A stretch of 64,000 bases of DNA from Pseudomonas lini (GCF_030812475.1 NZ_JAUSSR010000006.1:310001-374000), one strand, 5' to 3'. Shown: positions 9,338-17,980, counted from the first letter of the stretch. Notes: a model not told the origin generated them from the sequence alone. Translations and numbers: made by a program.

Positions 9338-10315
9338 TCAGCGAACCTGCACCACCACCTTGCCAACCGCCTTGCGCTGGCCCAGATCATTGATCGCCTG
9401 CGCCGCATTGCTCAGCGGATACACCTGCGACACCAGCGGTTTCAGCTTGCCCTCGGCAAACCAGCCAAACAGTTGCTGGAAGTTTGCCGCATTGTCCTGA
9501 GGCTGACGCTGGGCAAACGAGCCCCAGAACACGCCGACCACGGCGGCACCTTTAAGCAGGGCGAGGTTCACCGGTAGTTCTGGGATACGTCCGCTGGCGA
9601 AACCGACCACCAGCAGGCGACCATTCCAGGCGATGGCGCGGATGGCCTGGTCGAACAGGTCGCCGCCCACCGGATCGTAGATCACGTCGGCGCCCTGGCC
9701 GTCGGTCAGGCGCTTGATTTCGTCCTTGAGGCTGGTTTCGCTGTAGTTGATCAGCTCATCGGCGCCGGCCGCCTTGGCCACGGCGAGTTTCTCCGCGCTA
9801 CTGGCGGCGGCGATCACCCGGGCACCCATGGCTTTGCCGATTTCCACCGCCGCCAGGCCGACACCGCCGGAAGCGCCGAGCACCAGCAGGGTTTCGCCCG
9901 GTTGCAGGTTGCCGCGCTGCTTGAGCGCGTGCATCGAGGTGCCGTAGGTCATGCTGAAGGCGGCGGCGGTTTTGAAGTCCATCGACGATGGGATCGGCAG
10001 CACGTTATAGCCCGGCACCGCGACCTCTTCGGCAAAGCTGCCCCAGCCGGTCAGGGCCATGACCCGATCGCCGACTTTCAGGTGCCCGACCTTTTCGCCC
10101 ACCGCACTGACCACGCCCGCCGCTTCGCCGCCAGGAGAAAAAGGAAAGGGCGGTTTGAATTGGTATTTGCCCTCGATGATCAGCGTGTCGGGGAAATTCA
10201 CCCCGGCGGCGTGCACTTCCAGCAGGATTTCATTCTTCTTTGCGACAGGGCTGGCGACGTCTTCCAGCACCAGCGATTCGGCGGGGCCGAAGGCTTTGCA
10301 CAGCACGGCTTTCAT
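9338..10315 (-). CDS. NADPH:quinone oxidoreductase-type MDR enzyme
   Basis: This is a 325-residue medium-chain dehydrogenase/reductase of the zinc-free quinone oxidoreductase type. It has a GroES-like N-terminal domain (GVNFPDTLIIEGKYQ, FPFSPGGEAAGVV) and a Rossmann domain with LVLGASGGVGLAAVEIGKA at about 143-161. The cysteine and histidine zinc ligands of alcohol dehydrogenases are absent. The family reduces quinones or enoyl compounds with NADPH; the exact substrate is unknown. The start at 10315 begins the canonical MKAVLCKAFG; a longer frame to 10405 has no family match. It stands alone between convergent and divergent neighbours. Confidence 0.87.
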   Translation of the reverse strand: MKAVLCKAFGPAESLVLEDVASPVAKKNEILLEVHAAGVNFPDTLIIEGKYQFKPPFPFSPGGEAAGVVSAVGEKVGHLKVGDRVMALTGWGSFAEEVAVPGYNVLPIPSSMDFKTAAAFSMTYGTSMHALKQRGNLQPGETLLVLGASGGVGLAAVEIGKAMGARVIAAASSAEKLAVAKAAGADELINYSETSLKDEIKRLTDGQGADVIYDPVGGDLFDQAIRAIAWNGRLLVVGFASGRIPELPVNLALLKGAAVVGVFWGSFAQRQPQDNAANFQQLFGWFAEGKLKPLVSQVYPLSNAAQAINDLGQRKAVGKVVVQVR

Positions 10316-10465
10316 CAGGGCTATTCCTTTGGGAGTGATGGCCGATAAGTGTAGGTGTGTGAATTGAAGGGTCAACGAGCATGCCCCGCCCTGATAGGCC
10401 GCCATAAGCTTGTGCTGGCGCGGCGGGTCGATATGCTAGGCCGCAAACCGGATAAGGAGCGAAGT

Positions 10466-10873
10466 GTGAAAGCGTGGATCATGTTGTTGCTGGCCCTGTC
10501 TCTGCCCGTGGCAGCGGTGGCTGAAGAAGCCAAGGAAGGAGAAGCGCCGAAGGTCAATTACATCACCTTGAGCCCGCCGTTCGTGGGGAACTATGGGCTG
10601 GACGGTACGCCGAAGCTCAAGGTCTACAAGGCTGACGTGGCATTGCGGGTGACCGGGGATGAGGCGGCCAAGCTGGTGAAGGCCAACGAGCCGTTGATTC
10701 GTAATCAGCTGGTGTCGCTGTTTACGCAGCAGAGCGCCGAGGCGATGAATAATGTCGAGGCCAAGGAGAAGCTGCGTCAGGAGGCCTTGAAGCAGACCCG
10801 GCAAGTGATGAGTGATGAGACCGGCAAGCCGGTGGTTGAGGATCTGTTGTTCAACAACCTCATTATTCAATAA
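10466..10873 (+). CDS. FliL-like exported protein (orphan)
   Basis: This 135-residue protein of the FliL superfamily starts at GTG (10466), six bases after AAGGAG. Its N-terminus, about 20 residues, looks like a cleavable signal peptide (LLLALSLPVAAVAEE), unlike the membrane anchor of flagellar FliL. The rest has the FliL pattern: KLKVYKADVALRV, a helix with IRNQLVSLFTQQ, and the C-terminal VEDLLFNNLIIQ. No flagellar genes are near. FliL tunes the flagellar motor; this paralogue may act on a membrane complex in the periplasm, but its partner is unknown. Confidence 0.78.
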   Translation: MKAWIMLLLALSLPVAAVAEEAKEGEAPKVNYITLSPPFVGNYGLDGTPKLKVYKADVALRVTGDEAAKLVKANEPLIRNQLVSLFTQQSAEAMNNVEAKEKLRQEALKQTRQVMSDETGKPVVEDLLFNNLIIQ

Positions 10874-10897
10874 GATTTTCACTGTCCTGGCGGGCCT

Positions 10898-10990
10898 CTT
10901 CGCGAGCAAGCCCGCTCCCACAGGGATTTTTGCAGGTACAGGATTATGTGTTCACAACAGAAACCTGTGGGAGCGGGCTTGCTCGCGAAG
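10898..10990. repeat. REP doublet (REPIN-type)
   Basis: Inverted arms CGCGAGCAAGCCCGCTCCCA and its complement enclose a short spacer after the FliL-like gene and before the convergent EVE gene. It could also act as a transcriptional stop. Confidence 0.9.
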
Positions 10991-11014
10991 GCAATCCTGC
11001 AGTCACCGCATGAT

Positions 11015-11467
11015 TCAAGGCCGTAATGCAATCACCGCCGCCCATTGCTCAGGAGTCACCGGCATCACCGACAGTCGCGAACCTTTCTGTACCAGCGGCA
11101 TCTCCGCCAACGCCGGCTGCTGCTTCAGGTAGTCCAGCTTCAACACCCTGCTAAACGTTTCCACATGCGCGACATCAATCGCGCTCCAGGCATTTTTCTC
11201 TGGCGTTGCCTTCGGATCGTAGTAATGACTCTCCGGCTCCAGCGCCGTCGGGTCCGGATACGCGGCTTCGACAATCTTGCCGATCCCGGCAATGCCCGGT
11301 TCAGGGCAGCTGGAGTGGTAAAAGAAAAACTCGTCGCCCACCGCCATGGCACGCAGAAAATTACGGGCCTGGTAATTGCGAACCCCGTCCCAGCGCGCTT
11401 TGCCGAGCTTCTCCAGATCCTTGATCGAGAGTTCGTCGGGCTCGGATTTCATCAGCCAGTAGGCCAT
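11015..11467 (-). CDS. EVE-domain protein
   Basis: This 150-residue single-domain protein belongs to the EVE (PUA-like) family related to thymocyte nuclear protein 1, which is thought to bind modified bases in nucleic acid. Family blocks are MAYWLMKSEPDELSI, ARWDGVRNYQARNFLRAM, GDEFFFYHSSCPEPGIAG and YYDPKAT. The start at 11467 is the family-standard MAYWLMK with AAGGAGC upstream. Neighbours give no pathway link. The modified base it reads is unknown. Confidence 0.92.
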   Translation of the reverse strand: MAYWLMKSEPDELSIKDLEKLGKARWDGVRNYQARNFLRAMAVGDEFFFYHSSCPEPGIAGIGKIVEAAYPDPTALEPESHYYDPKATPEKNAWSAIDVAHVETFSRVLKLDYLKQQPALAEMPLVQKGSRLSVMPVTPEQWAAVIALRP

Positions 11468-11661
11468 GGTTTTGCTCCTTGCGAGATGAGTGGGCAAGTT
11501 GTCCGGCAATTTTATGACAAACCGACGGTCGGTTGACGCCAGCGTTTGCGTGTCGGTTCACGTTGTCGCAAAATGCCGCCCTTCTCAGCTAGACGCTGCT
11601 GCACGGCCTACAACGGAAACCGCTGCTGTCATCGTGTTGATGTGCCTTTGGGGGGCAATCG

Positions 11662-11817
11662 ATGAAACGCAAACCGGATTTACTATGGATTTTGGTGATT
11701 TTGTTCGGCCTGGGCGTCGTGACCACCGGCTACGCCCAAAGCCTGTGGAACAACACCCCTGATGCACCGATCGAGCTCACACAGCAACAACAGCAGCCGT
11801 CAGCCTTCAAGCGCTGA
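11662..11817 (+). CDS. Small membrane or exported protein, 51 residues
   Basis: This short ORF encodes MKRKPDLLWILVILFGLGVV and continues to a polar, glutamine-rich tail (TQQQQQPSAFKR). Residues 7-24 form one hydrophobic segment followed by TTGYAQSLW, which could be a membrane anchor or a signal peptide. A G-rich element (GGGGGG) precedes the ATG. It fits exactly between the EVE promoter and the convergent 5-FCL gene. No function is known to me; I recognise the pattern as a small conserved-type Pseudomonas ORF, but that needs a homology search. Confidence 0.6.
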   Translation: MKRKPDLLWILVILFGLGVVTTGYAQSLWNNTPDAPIELTQQQQQPSAFKR

Positions 11818-11852
11818 AGCTGTCTGGCCGACGCCGCTGATCGCAGTGGCGT

Positions 11853-12458
11853 CTAGCCCGCGTAATACCAGGCCTTGTCCGTCACCGTTCCCTGCAACGG
11901 TACATCCCAGCTCGCTTGAGCCAGTCGTTCTACCTTCTGACATTCATGGGCCAGCCCCAATAACGTCGGCTTGCGCCAGTTTTTGCGCCGCGCCAGGTAC
12001 GCCAGACTGCGATCGTAGAAGCCGCCGCCCATGCCCAGGCGTCCGCCGACGTCGTCAAACCCGACCAATGGCAGCAGCACCAGGTCCAGCGCCCAGACTT
12101 TGCGTTGGCGGGCGAGGTTATGCCGGGGTTCGAGAATGCGGAAACGATTGGGTTTGAGCTTTTCGCCCGGGCGAATTCGCTGGAACACCATTTTGGTTCG
12201 CGGCCAGGCACTGAGCACAGGCAGATAAGTTGCCTTGCCTCGACGTTGTGCGGCCCGCAGCAACACGCGTGGATCGATCTCACCATCGTTAGGCAGGTAC
12301 AGGGAGATGTGTTTGGCGCGCCTGAACAAAGGCTGCTGGGCCAGTTGTTTGTACAGCCCGCGAGCAGCCTGGCGCTGTTGACTGGGGGTCAATGCGCGGC
12401 GGGCCTTGCGCAGCATGCGTCGAAGTTGCGGGCGGGGCAGCAGCGCAGGTTCGGTCAT
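11853..12458 (-). CDS. ygfA: 5-formyltetrahydrofolate cyclo-ligase
   Basis: This 201-residue ATP-dependent enzyme converts 5-formyl-THF to 5,10-methenyl-THF. The N-terminal RRMLRKARRAL segment and the nucleotide-binding block VGFDDVGGRLGMGGGFYDRSL near residue 145 are characteristic. It lies downstream of the 6S RNA gene on the same strand, the conserved ssrS-ygfA arrangement of gammaproteobacteria, where it is read through from the 6S promoter. An intrinsic terminator at 12500-12535 sits between them, so read-through must be partial or another promoter must exist. Confidence 0.93.
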   Translation of the reverse strand: MTEPALLPRPQLRRMLRKARRALTPSQQRQAARGLYKQLAQQPLFRRAKHISLYLPNDGEIDPRVLLRAAQRRGKATYLPVLSAWPRTKMVFQRIRPGEKLKPNRFRILEPRHNLARQRKVWALDLVLLPLVGFDDVGGRLGMGGGFYDRSLAYLARRKNWRKPTLLGLAHECQKVERLAQASWDVPLQGTVTDKAWYYAG

Positions 12459-12499
12459 GAGTTTTGGCTTCGGCAGATCGAGTACGTAAAGCGTACCCG

Positions 12500-12535
12500 A
12501 AAAAAAGCCGATGCCGGTATTGGACCGGCATCGGA
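12500..12535 (-). terminator. Intrinsic terminator downstream of 6S RNA
   Basis: On the minus strand CCGATGCCGGT pairs with ACCGGCATCGG and is followed by seven T. It lies just after the 6S RNA 3' end and before ygfA. Confidence 0.88.
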
Positions 12536-12542
12536 CAGGAAT

Positions 12543-12721
12543 CAGGCTCCCCGGATGAACCGCTGCTGACTTAGCCCTTGAACCCGAAAGTTCAAGGTGG
12601 AAGATGCAGTAGGCTTTAAGGCTTTCCGTCTAGCGGACATGCACACCAGCCCAACGTGCAACCTCCAGGGTAGTGCGAATCGGCTCAGGGACGTGGTCAA
12701 CTGGCAAGCACCCCAGGGAGT
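12543..12721 (-). ncRNA. ssrS: 6S RNA
   Basis: This transcript of about 179 nt mimics an open promoter and sequesters sigma70 RNA polymerase in stationary phase. I recognise the Pseudomonas 6S signature on the minus strand: a 5' end near ACTCCCTGG, the central GTCCCTGAGCCGA and GTGTGCATGTCCGC blocks, the hairpin CCTTGAACTTTCGGGTTCAAG (positions about 12577-12597), and a 3' end pairing through CCGGGGAGCC. It sits between zapA and ygfA, the conserved location. Exact ends are estimated from the pairing of the terminal stem. Confidence 0.93.
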
Positions 12722-12727
12722 GATGCG

Positions 12728-12733
12728 AGTATA
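12728..12733 (-). promoter_or_regulatory. -10 box of the 6S RNA promoter
   Basis: TATACT on the minus strand lies seven nucleotides before the predicted 6S 5' end. The -35 region would fall within the last codons of zapA and is weak. Confidence 0.6.
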
Positions 12734-12752
12734 CCTCAAGCGGTGAGACGAA

Positions 12753-13070
12753 TCAGCCCTTGGTGACATCCGGATCGGTGGCAAGCACCAGATCGACGCG
12801 ATCCAGCAGGTCGCGCACCTGTTCCCGGGTCGAGCCGCTGGCCTGCACATCCGGTCGTTCTTCCTTGTGCAGGAGATCGTGGGTGATGTTCAGTGCGGCC
12901 ATTACGGCGATGCGATCGGCACCGATGACTTTGCCGCTGCTGCGGATTTCGCGCATCTTGCCGTCCAGATAGCGGGCAGCGCTTACCAGATTGCTGCGCT
13001 CTTCCTGGGGGCAGATGATCGAATATTCTTTATCGAGGATCTGCACGGTAACGCTATTGCTTGAACTCAT
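12753..13070 (-). CDS. zapA: Cell division protein ZapA
   Basis: This 105-residue cytoplasmic protein cross-links FtsZ filaments at the division ring. The N-terminal globular domain contains VTVQILDKEYSIICPQEE and the AARYLDGKMREIRSS segment. The C-terminal helix (about 50-95) is a predicted coiled coil with the conserved IAVMAALNITHDLL. Its ATG overlaps the stop of the upstream coiled-coil gene (ATGA), so the two form an operon that leads into the 6S RNA gene. Confidence 0.95.
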   Translation of the reverse strand: MSSSNSVTVQILDKEYSIICPQEERSNLVSAARYLDGKMREIRSSGKVIGADRIAVMAALNITHDLLHKEERPDVQASGSTREQVRDLLDRVDLVLATDPDVTKG

Positions 13071-13276
13071 GAGTCTTGCTCCAGGGCCTTGAGGCGCGAA
13101 ATCATCGACTCGACCTTACGCCGGGCGATTTCATTTTTTTCAATGAGGTGCGCGCGTTCCTCGCGCCAGGTCTTTTCCTGAGCTAATAGGAGTCCGTTTT
13201 GACTCTTAAGTTGCTCGACTCGGCTAATTAGCAGCTCGAGCCTGGCCATCAGCGCTTTCAAGTCGTTGTCTTCCAT
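13067..13276 (-). CDS. Short coiled-coil protein of the TIGR02449 / ZapB-like type
   Basis: This protein of about 69 residues is almost entirely one amphipathic coiled coil, with heptads of Leu and Met from LKALMARLELLISRVEQL to VESMISRLKALEQ. It is translationally coupled to zapA, which suggests a role at the division site like ZapB, but that is inference from size, fold and neighbour. I chose the ATG at 13276 because GTGAAG lies upstream; a GTG at 13285 would add three residues. Confidence 0.82.
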   Translation of the reverse strand: MEDNDLKALMARLELLISRVEQLKSQNGLLLAQEKTWREERAHLIEKNEIARRKVESMISRLKALEQDS

Positions 13277-13303
13277 TGTCTTCACTGTCTGATGGGGGTT
13301 GGA

Positions 13304-13420
13304 CTGTAGGAGCGAGCCTGCTCGCGATAAGCCCGAGAACGCCGCGGGGTGTCAGGTATCCAGCGTTATCGTTGGCGACCATCGTCGGATCGCCGCCCGG
13401 AACAAGCTCGCTCCTACAGG
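13304..13420. repeat. REPIN with inserted module
   Basis: Outer arms CTGTAGGAGCGAGCCTGCTC and CAAGCTCGCTCCTACAG enclose the polar spacer seen in other copies, here in the minus orientation (CGTTATCGTTGGCGACCAT). The right arm carries the extra module TCGGATCGCCGCCCG at 13385-13399. It lies between two divergent genes. Confidence 0.9.
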
Positions 13421-13484
13421 GGTAGTCGATGTAGGATACAAGACCTTCATTCTAGACATAGCGCCGTTTGGCGCCTAGCTGCCC

Positions 13485-14045
13485 ATGCCCATTCAGAATT
13501 CTCCGTACCAAGCCTTCGCCACACTGCTGACTGCCAGCGGTCATCCCGTCTCGCCTGCCGAATTGCATGGCCTGTTGCTCGGCCGTAGTTGCGCCGGTGC
13601 CGGTTTCGATGCCGAAGGCTGGCTGGTCGATGCCGCCGAGCTGCTCGAAAGCGAACCGCAAGATAATGTCCGCAACGCCTTGATCGGCTTGCAGGAGATG
13701 GTCAAGGGCGAGCTCACCGGCGACGACGTGACCGTCGTTCTGCTGCTGCCGACCGATGACGAGCCACTGACCGACCGCGCCGCCGCACTGGGCCAATGGT
13801 GCCAGGGCTTCCTCAGCGGGTTCGGCCTGAACTGCCGTGACAGCAGCATGCTGAGCGCCGAGGCCACCGAAGTACTTCAGGATCTGGCGGCTATTTCACA
13901 GGTGCAAGACGCCCTGGAAGAGTCCGACGACGGCGAGAGCGATTACATGGAGGTCATGGAATACCTGCGCGTCGCGCCGCTGCTGTTGTTCACCGAGACC
14001 AAAAAGCCGGACGCACCGGTTGCCGCCAAACCGTCATTGCACTGA
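13485..14045 (+). CDS. ygfB: UPF0149 (YgfB/YecA-type) family protein
   Basis: This 186-residue all-helical protein belongs to the YgfB/YecA family. Visible blocks are [30 protein letters not shown] and the aromatic [13 protein letters not shown]. The acidic C-terminus reads [18 protein letters not shown]. In Pseudomonas aeruginosa YgfB affects the ampDh3 peptidoglycan-recycling path; whether this copy does is not shown here. It begins a rightward run with pepP, ubiH and ubiI, the same order as in E. coli, 27 bp before pepP. Confidence 0.9.
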   Translation: MPIQNSPYQAFATLLTASGHPVSPAELHGLLLGRSCAGAGFDAEGWLVDAAELLESEPQDNVRNALIGLQEMVKGELTGDDVTVVLLLPTDDEPLTDRAAALGQWCQGFLSGFGLNCRDSSMLSAEATEVLQDLAAISQVQDALEESDDGESDYMEVMEYLRVAPLLLFTETKKPDAPVAAKPSLH

Positions 14046-14072
14046 TCGCAAGCCAGGAATAGCCATCTGCCC

Positions 14073-15407
14073 ATGATTCATATCCCGAAATCGGAATACA
14101 GCCGTCGCCGCAAGGCCCTGATGGCGCAGATGGTACCCAACAGCATCGCCATCCTGCCCGCCGCCGCGGTAGCCATCCGCAACCGCGACGTCGAGCACGT
14201 CTACCGCCAGGACAGCGATTTCCAGTACCTCAGCGGTTTTCCCGAGCCCCAGGCCGTCATTGTGCTGATGCCCGGTCGCGAACATGGCGAATACGTATTG
14301 TTTTGCCGTGAACGCAACGCCGAGCGAGAACTGTGGGACGGTCTGCGAGCTGGCCAGGAAGGCGCGATCCGAGATTTCGGCGCCGACGACGCGTTCCCCA
14401 TCACCGACATCGACGACATCCTGCCGGGCCTGATCGAAGGTCGCGACCGGGTGTATTCGGCCATGGGCAGCAATCCGGAATTCGATCGGCACCTGATGGA
14501 CTGGATCAACGTGATCCGCTCCAAAGCACACCTGGGCGCTCAGCCGCCGAACGAATTCGTTGCCCTGGATCATCTGCTGCACGACATGCGCCTGTATAAA
14601 TCGGCGGCAGAGGTGAAGGTGATGCGCGAGGCTGCTCGAATTTCCGGCCAGGCCCACATCCGCGCGATGCAGGCCAGCCGGGCCGGGCTGCATGAGTTCA
14701 GCCTCGAAGCCGAGCTCGATTACGAGTTCCGCAAGGGCGGGGCGAAAATGCCGGCCTACGGGTCGATCGTCGCTTCGGGGCGCAACAGTTGCATCCTGCA
14801 TTACCAGCAGAACGATGCGGTGCTCAAGGACGGCGATCTGGTGCTGATCGATGCCGGTTGCGAGATCGATTGCTATGCCAGCGACATCACCCGCACCTGG
14901 CCGGTCAACGGCAAGTATTCACCCGAGCAGAAGGCGATCTACGAGCTGGTGCTGGCGGCTCAGGAAGCCGCCTTTGCCGAAATCGCCCCGGACAAACACT
15001 GGAACCAGGCCCACGAAGCCACGGTCCGGGTGATAACCGCGGGTCTGGTGAAGCTGGGCCTGTTGCAAGGTGACATCGATGAATTGATCGGCCGCGAAGC
15101 CCATAAAGCGTTTTACATGCACCGCGCCGGTCACTGGTTGGGCATGGATGTGCACGACGTCGGCGAGTACAAGGTCGGCGGTGAATGGCGCGTGCTGGAA
15201 GTGGGCATGGCGCTGACCGTGGAACCGGGCATCTACATTGCCCCGGACAACCAGAACGTAGCGAAAAAATGGCGCGGCATTGGCGTGCGCATCGAGGACG
15301 ATGTAGTGGTCACCAAAACCGGCTGTGAAATCCTGACCCATGGCGTACCGAAAACGGTCGCCGAGATCGAGGCCTTGATGGCCGCCGCACGGACACACGC
15401 GGCATGA
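14073..15407 (+). CDS. pepP: Xaa-Pro aminopeptidase PepP
   Basis: This 444-residue dimanganese peptidase removes N-terminal residues preceding proline. The N-terminal domain begins IPKSEYSRRRKALM. The pita-bread catalytic domain carries the metal ligands in LVLIDAGCEIDCYASDITRTW (two Asp), HRAGHWLGMDVHD (His), LTVEPGIY (Glu) and GVRIEDDVVV (Glu). The stop overlaps the ubiH start (ATGA), so it is co-translated with the ubiquinone hydroxylase genes. Confidence 0.96.
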   Translation: MIHIPKSEYSRRRKALMAQMVPNSIAILPAAAVAIRNRDVEHVYRQDSDFQYLSGFPEPQAVIVLMPGREHGEYVLFCRERNAERELWDGLRAGQEGAIRDFGADDAFPITDIDDILPGLIEGRDRVYSAMGSNPEFDRHLMDWINVIRSKAHLGAQPPNEFVALDHLLHDMRLYKSAAEVKVMREAARISGQAHIRAMQASRAGLHEFSLEAELDYEFRKGGAKMPAYGSIVASGRNSCILHYQQNDAVLKDGDLVLIDAGCEIDCYASDITRTWPVNGKYSPEQKAIYELVLAAQEAAFAEIAPDKHWNQAHEATVRVITAGLVKLGLLQGDIDELIGREAHKAFYMHRAGHWLGMDVHDVGEYKVGGEWRVLEVGMALTVEPGIYIAPDNQNVAKKWRGIGVRIEDDVVVTKTGCEILTHGVPKTVAEIEALMAAARTHAA

Positions 15408-16591
15408 GTCGAGTCAATCTGGCAATCATCGGTGGCGGCCTGGTCGGCGCCAGCCTGGCGTTGGCCTTGCAAGCCGGGGCCAAGGCCCGTGGCTGGAAGA
15501 TCGTGCTGATCGAACCCTTTGCGCCGGGCGACACCTACCAGCCAAGCTACGATGCCCGTTCTTCGGCGCTGTCGTACGGCGCTCGGCAGATTTATCAACG
15601 GCTGGGCGTGTGGCAGGAAATTTCCCGCCGGGCAGAGCCGATCAAGCAGATTCATGTCTCCGATCGCGGACGTTTCTCCACCGCGCGCCTGTCGGCGATG
15701 GAAGAGGGCGTACCGGCGCTGGGCTACGTGGTGGAAAACGCCTGGCTCGGCCAATGCCTCTGGCAAGGCCTGGACAAGGATGTGATCAGCTGGCGGTGTC
15801 CGGCGGAGGTCACGCGCATGGAGCCGCTGATCGATGGCTATCGCCTGGTCCTCAACGATGAAACCACCCTGGAATGCGACCTTGCGGTGCTCGCCGATGG
15901 CGGCCGTTCCGGTCTGCGCGAGCAATTGGGGATCGGCATCAAGACCCGTCCCTATAACCAGAGCGCGCTGATCGCCAATGTCACGCCGAGTGAAGCGCAC
16001 AACGGCATGGCCTTCGAGCGCTTCACCGATGAGGGGCCGATGGCGTTGTTGCCATTGCCGGACAATCGCTGCGCGTTGGTCTGGACCCGTCTGGGCATGG
16101 ACGCGAAACGGCTGGCGGCGCTGGATGAGCGAAGCTTCCTCAGCGAGTTGCAGGGCGTGTTCGGTTATCGTCTCGGCGCCTTGAAGCAGGTTGGTGTAAG
16201 GCATCTGTATCCGCTGTCATTGATCGAGGCCGAAGAGCAGGTACGTCCGCATCTGGCAATTCTGGGCAACGCCGCTCACAGCCTGCACCCGATTGCCGGA
16301 CAAGGTTTCAACTTGTCGCTGCGCGATGCCCAGGCCTTGGCCGAAGCGCTGTTGACCAGCGAAAACCCGCCTGGCAACTTCGCTGGCCTGCAGGCCTACC
16401 GCGAGCGTCAGCGCCTGGATCAAAGCCTGACGGTGGGCTTCTCCGACCAGGTCACACGCTTGTTCGGCAGCACCCAGCCGCTGGTGTCCCTGGGGCGCAA
16501 TATCGGCCTGCTCGGCCTCGATTTGCTGCCACCGGCCAAGCGCTGGTTCGCCCGGCAGGCCATGGGCCTGGGTACGCGACCTGATGTCTAA
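15404..16591 (+). CDS. ubiH: 2-octaprenyl-6-methoxyphenyl hydroxylase UbiH
   Basis: This 395-residue FAD monooxygenase hydroxylates C1 of the ubiquinone ring. The N-terminal dinucleotide motif LAIIGGGLVGASLALAL is at about 5-21. The mid-protein DGGRSGLREQLGI is followed by the FAD/ribityl motif LGNAAHSLHPIAGQGFNLSLRD near residue 285. The start overlaps pepP. It belongs with ubiI downstream; both act in the aerobic ubiquinone complex at the inner membrane. Confidence 0.94.
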   Translation: MSRVNLAIIGGGLVGASLALALQAGAKARGWKIVLIEPFAPGDTYQPSYDARSSALSYGARQIYQRLGVWQEISRRAEPIKQIHVSDRGRFSTARLSAMEEGVPALGYVVENAWLGQCLWQGLDKDVISWRCPAEVTRMEPLIDGYRLVLNDETTLECDLAVLADGGRSGLREQLGIGIKTRPYNQSALIANVTPSEAHNGMAFERFTDEGPMALLPLPDNRCALVWTRLGMDAKRLAALDERSFLSELQGVFGYRLGALKQVGVRHLYPLSLIEAEEQVRPHLAILGNAAHSLHPIAGQGFNLSLRDAQALAEALLTSENPPGNFAGLQAYRERQRLDQSLTVGFSDQVTRLFGSTQPLVSLGRNIGLLGLDLLPPAKRWFARQAMGLGTRPDV

Positions 16592-16694
16592 GCATTTACA
16601 GATCGATTTTCACGACGGCTTTGGCACAGGGTTGGCCCAAGTCGAGAAACCCCTTTACGTGCGGCTCAGGTCGCAAGCGAGGCAGGCTTAAAGC

Positions 16695-17918
16695 ATGGAA
16701 ATGCGCGCAGATCTGTTGATTGTCGGGGCCGGAATGGTCGGCAGCGCCCTGGCGCTGGCGTTGCAAGACAGCGGGCTGGAAGTCTTGCTGCTGGACGGCA
16801 GCCCGATGAGCGTCAAACCCTTCGACGCACAGGCGCCGTTCGAACCGCGGGTGAGCGCGCTGTCGATCGCCAGCCAGCGAATCCTCGATCGCCTGGGCGT
16901 CTGGGATGGCATTGTCGATCGGCGCAGCAGTCCTTACACCGACATGCATGTCTGGGACGGCAGTGGTACCGGACAGATCCATTTCTCGGCGACCAGCGTA
17001 CATGCGCAGGTCCTGGGCCATATCGTCGAGAACCGCGTGGTGCAGGACGCCTTGCTTGACCGCCTGCACGACTGCGATCTGGGAATGCTGGCCAATGGGC
17101 GTCTGGAGCAGATGCGCCACTCCGGCGACGACTGGTTGCTGACCCTGGCCGATGGCCGCACCTTGCGCGCGCCGTTGGTCATCGCCGCCGATGGCGCCAA
17201 TTCGGCAGTGCGGCGCCTGGCTGGCGTAGCGACCCGCGAGTGGGATTACCTGCACCACGCGATCGTCACCAGCGTACGCTGCGCCGAACCGCATCAAATG
17301 ACTGCCTGGCAGCGTTTTACCGATGACGGTCCATTGGCCTTTCTGCCGCTGGAGCGTGACGGTCGGCAGGACTGGTGCTCGATTGTCTGGTCGACCATGC
17401 CGAGCGAAGCTGAACGTCTGATGGCGCTGGCCGACGCAGACTTCTGCAAGGCACTGGAGCGTGCGTTCGAAGGTCGGCTTGGCGCGGTGCTGAGCGCCGA
17501 TCCGCGCCTGTGCGTGCCGCTGCGCCAGCGCCATGCCAAGCGCTATGTGGCTGAAGGCCTGGCGTTGATCGGCGATGCAGCTCACACCATTCACCCATTG
17601 GCCGGGCAGGGCGTGAACCTCGGTTTCCTCGATGCCGCCGTGCTGGCCGAGGTGCTGCTGCAAGCGGCTGGCCGTGGCGAGCGACTGGCGGATGTGAAAG
17701 TGCTGAGTCGTTACGAGCGTCGGCGCATGCCGCATAACCTGGCATTGATGGCGGCGATGGAAGGCTTCGAGCGGCTGTTCCAGGCTGACCCGCTGCCGGT
17801 GCGCTGGTTGCGTAATGCCGGGTTGAAGATGGTTGACCAGATGCCGGAGGCCAAGGCGTTGTTTGTGCGTGAGGCGTTGGGGTTGATTGGGGATCTGCCG
17901 GCGTTGGCCAAGGCCTGA
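16695..17918 (+). CDS. ubiI: FAD-dependent ubiquinone hydroxylase, UbiI/VisC type
   Basis: This is a 407-residue paralogue of UbiH, with LLIVGAGMVGSALALAL at the N-terminus, ADGANSAVRRLAGV in the middle and IGDAAHTIHPLAGQGVNLGF near residue 295. It would hydroxylate C5 of the ring (UbiI) or serve a related position. The position after ubiH supports ubiI/visC. The two are separated by 103 bp with no clear terminator, so an operon is likely. An alternative ATG two codons inside (16701) is possible. Confidence 0.88.
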   Translation: MEMRADLLIVGAGMVGSALALALQDSGLEVLLLDGSPMSVKPFDAQAPFEPRVSALSIASQRILDRLGVWDGIVDRRSSPYTDMHVWDGSGTGQIHFSATSVHAQVLGHIVENRVVQDALLDRLHDCDLGMLANGRLEQMRHSGDDWLLTLADGRTLRAPLVIAADGANSAVRRLAGVATREWDYLHHAIVTSVRCAEPHQMTAWQRFTDDGPLAFLPLERDGRQDWCSIVWSTMPSEAERLMALADADFCKALERAFEGRLGAVLSADPRLCVPLRQRHAKRYVAEGLALIGDAAHTIHPLAGQGVNLGFLDAAVLAEVLLQAAGRGERLADVKVLSRYERRRMPHNLALMAAMEGFERLFQADPLPVRWLRNAGLKMVDQMPEAKALFVREALGLIGDLPALAKA

Positions 17919-17938
17919 GATCTTCATTGATGATGGCC

Positions 17939-17980
17939 CCTTCGTCGGAACGCCGCCCGGGGCAAGCCCGCGAAGGCGTC
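17939..17980. repeat. Solo REP fragment with inserted module
   Basis: A single REP-like arm of the GGGCAAGCCCGC type preceded by the module TCGGAACGCCGCCCG (17945-17959). No matching second arm lies nearby. Confidence 0.7.
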
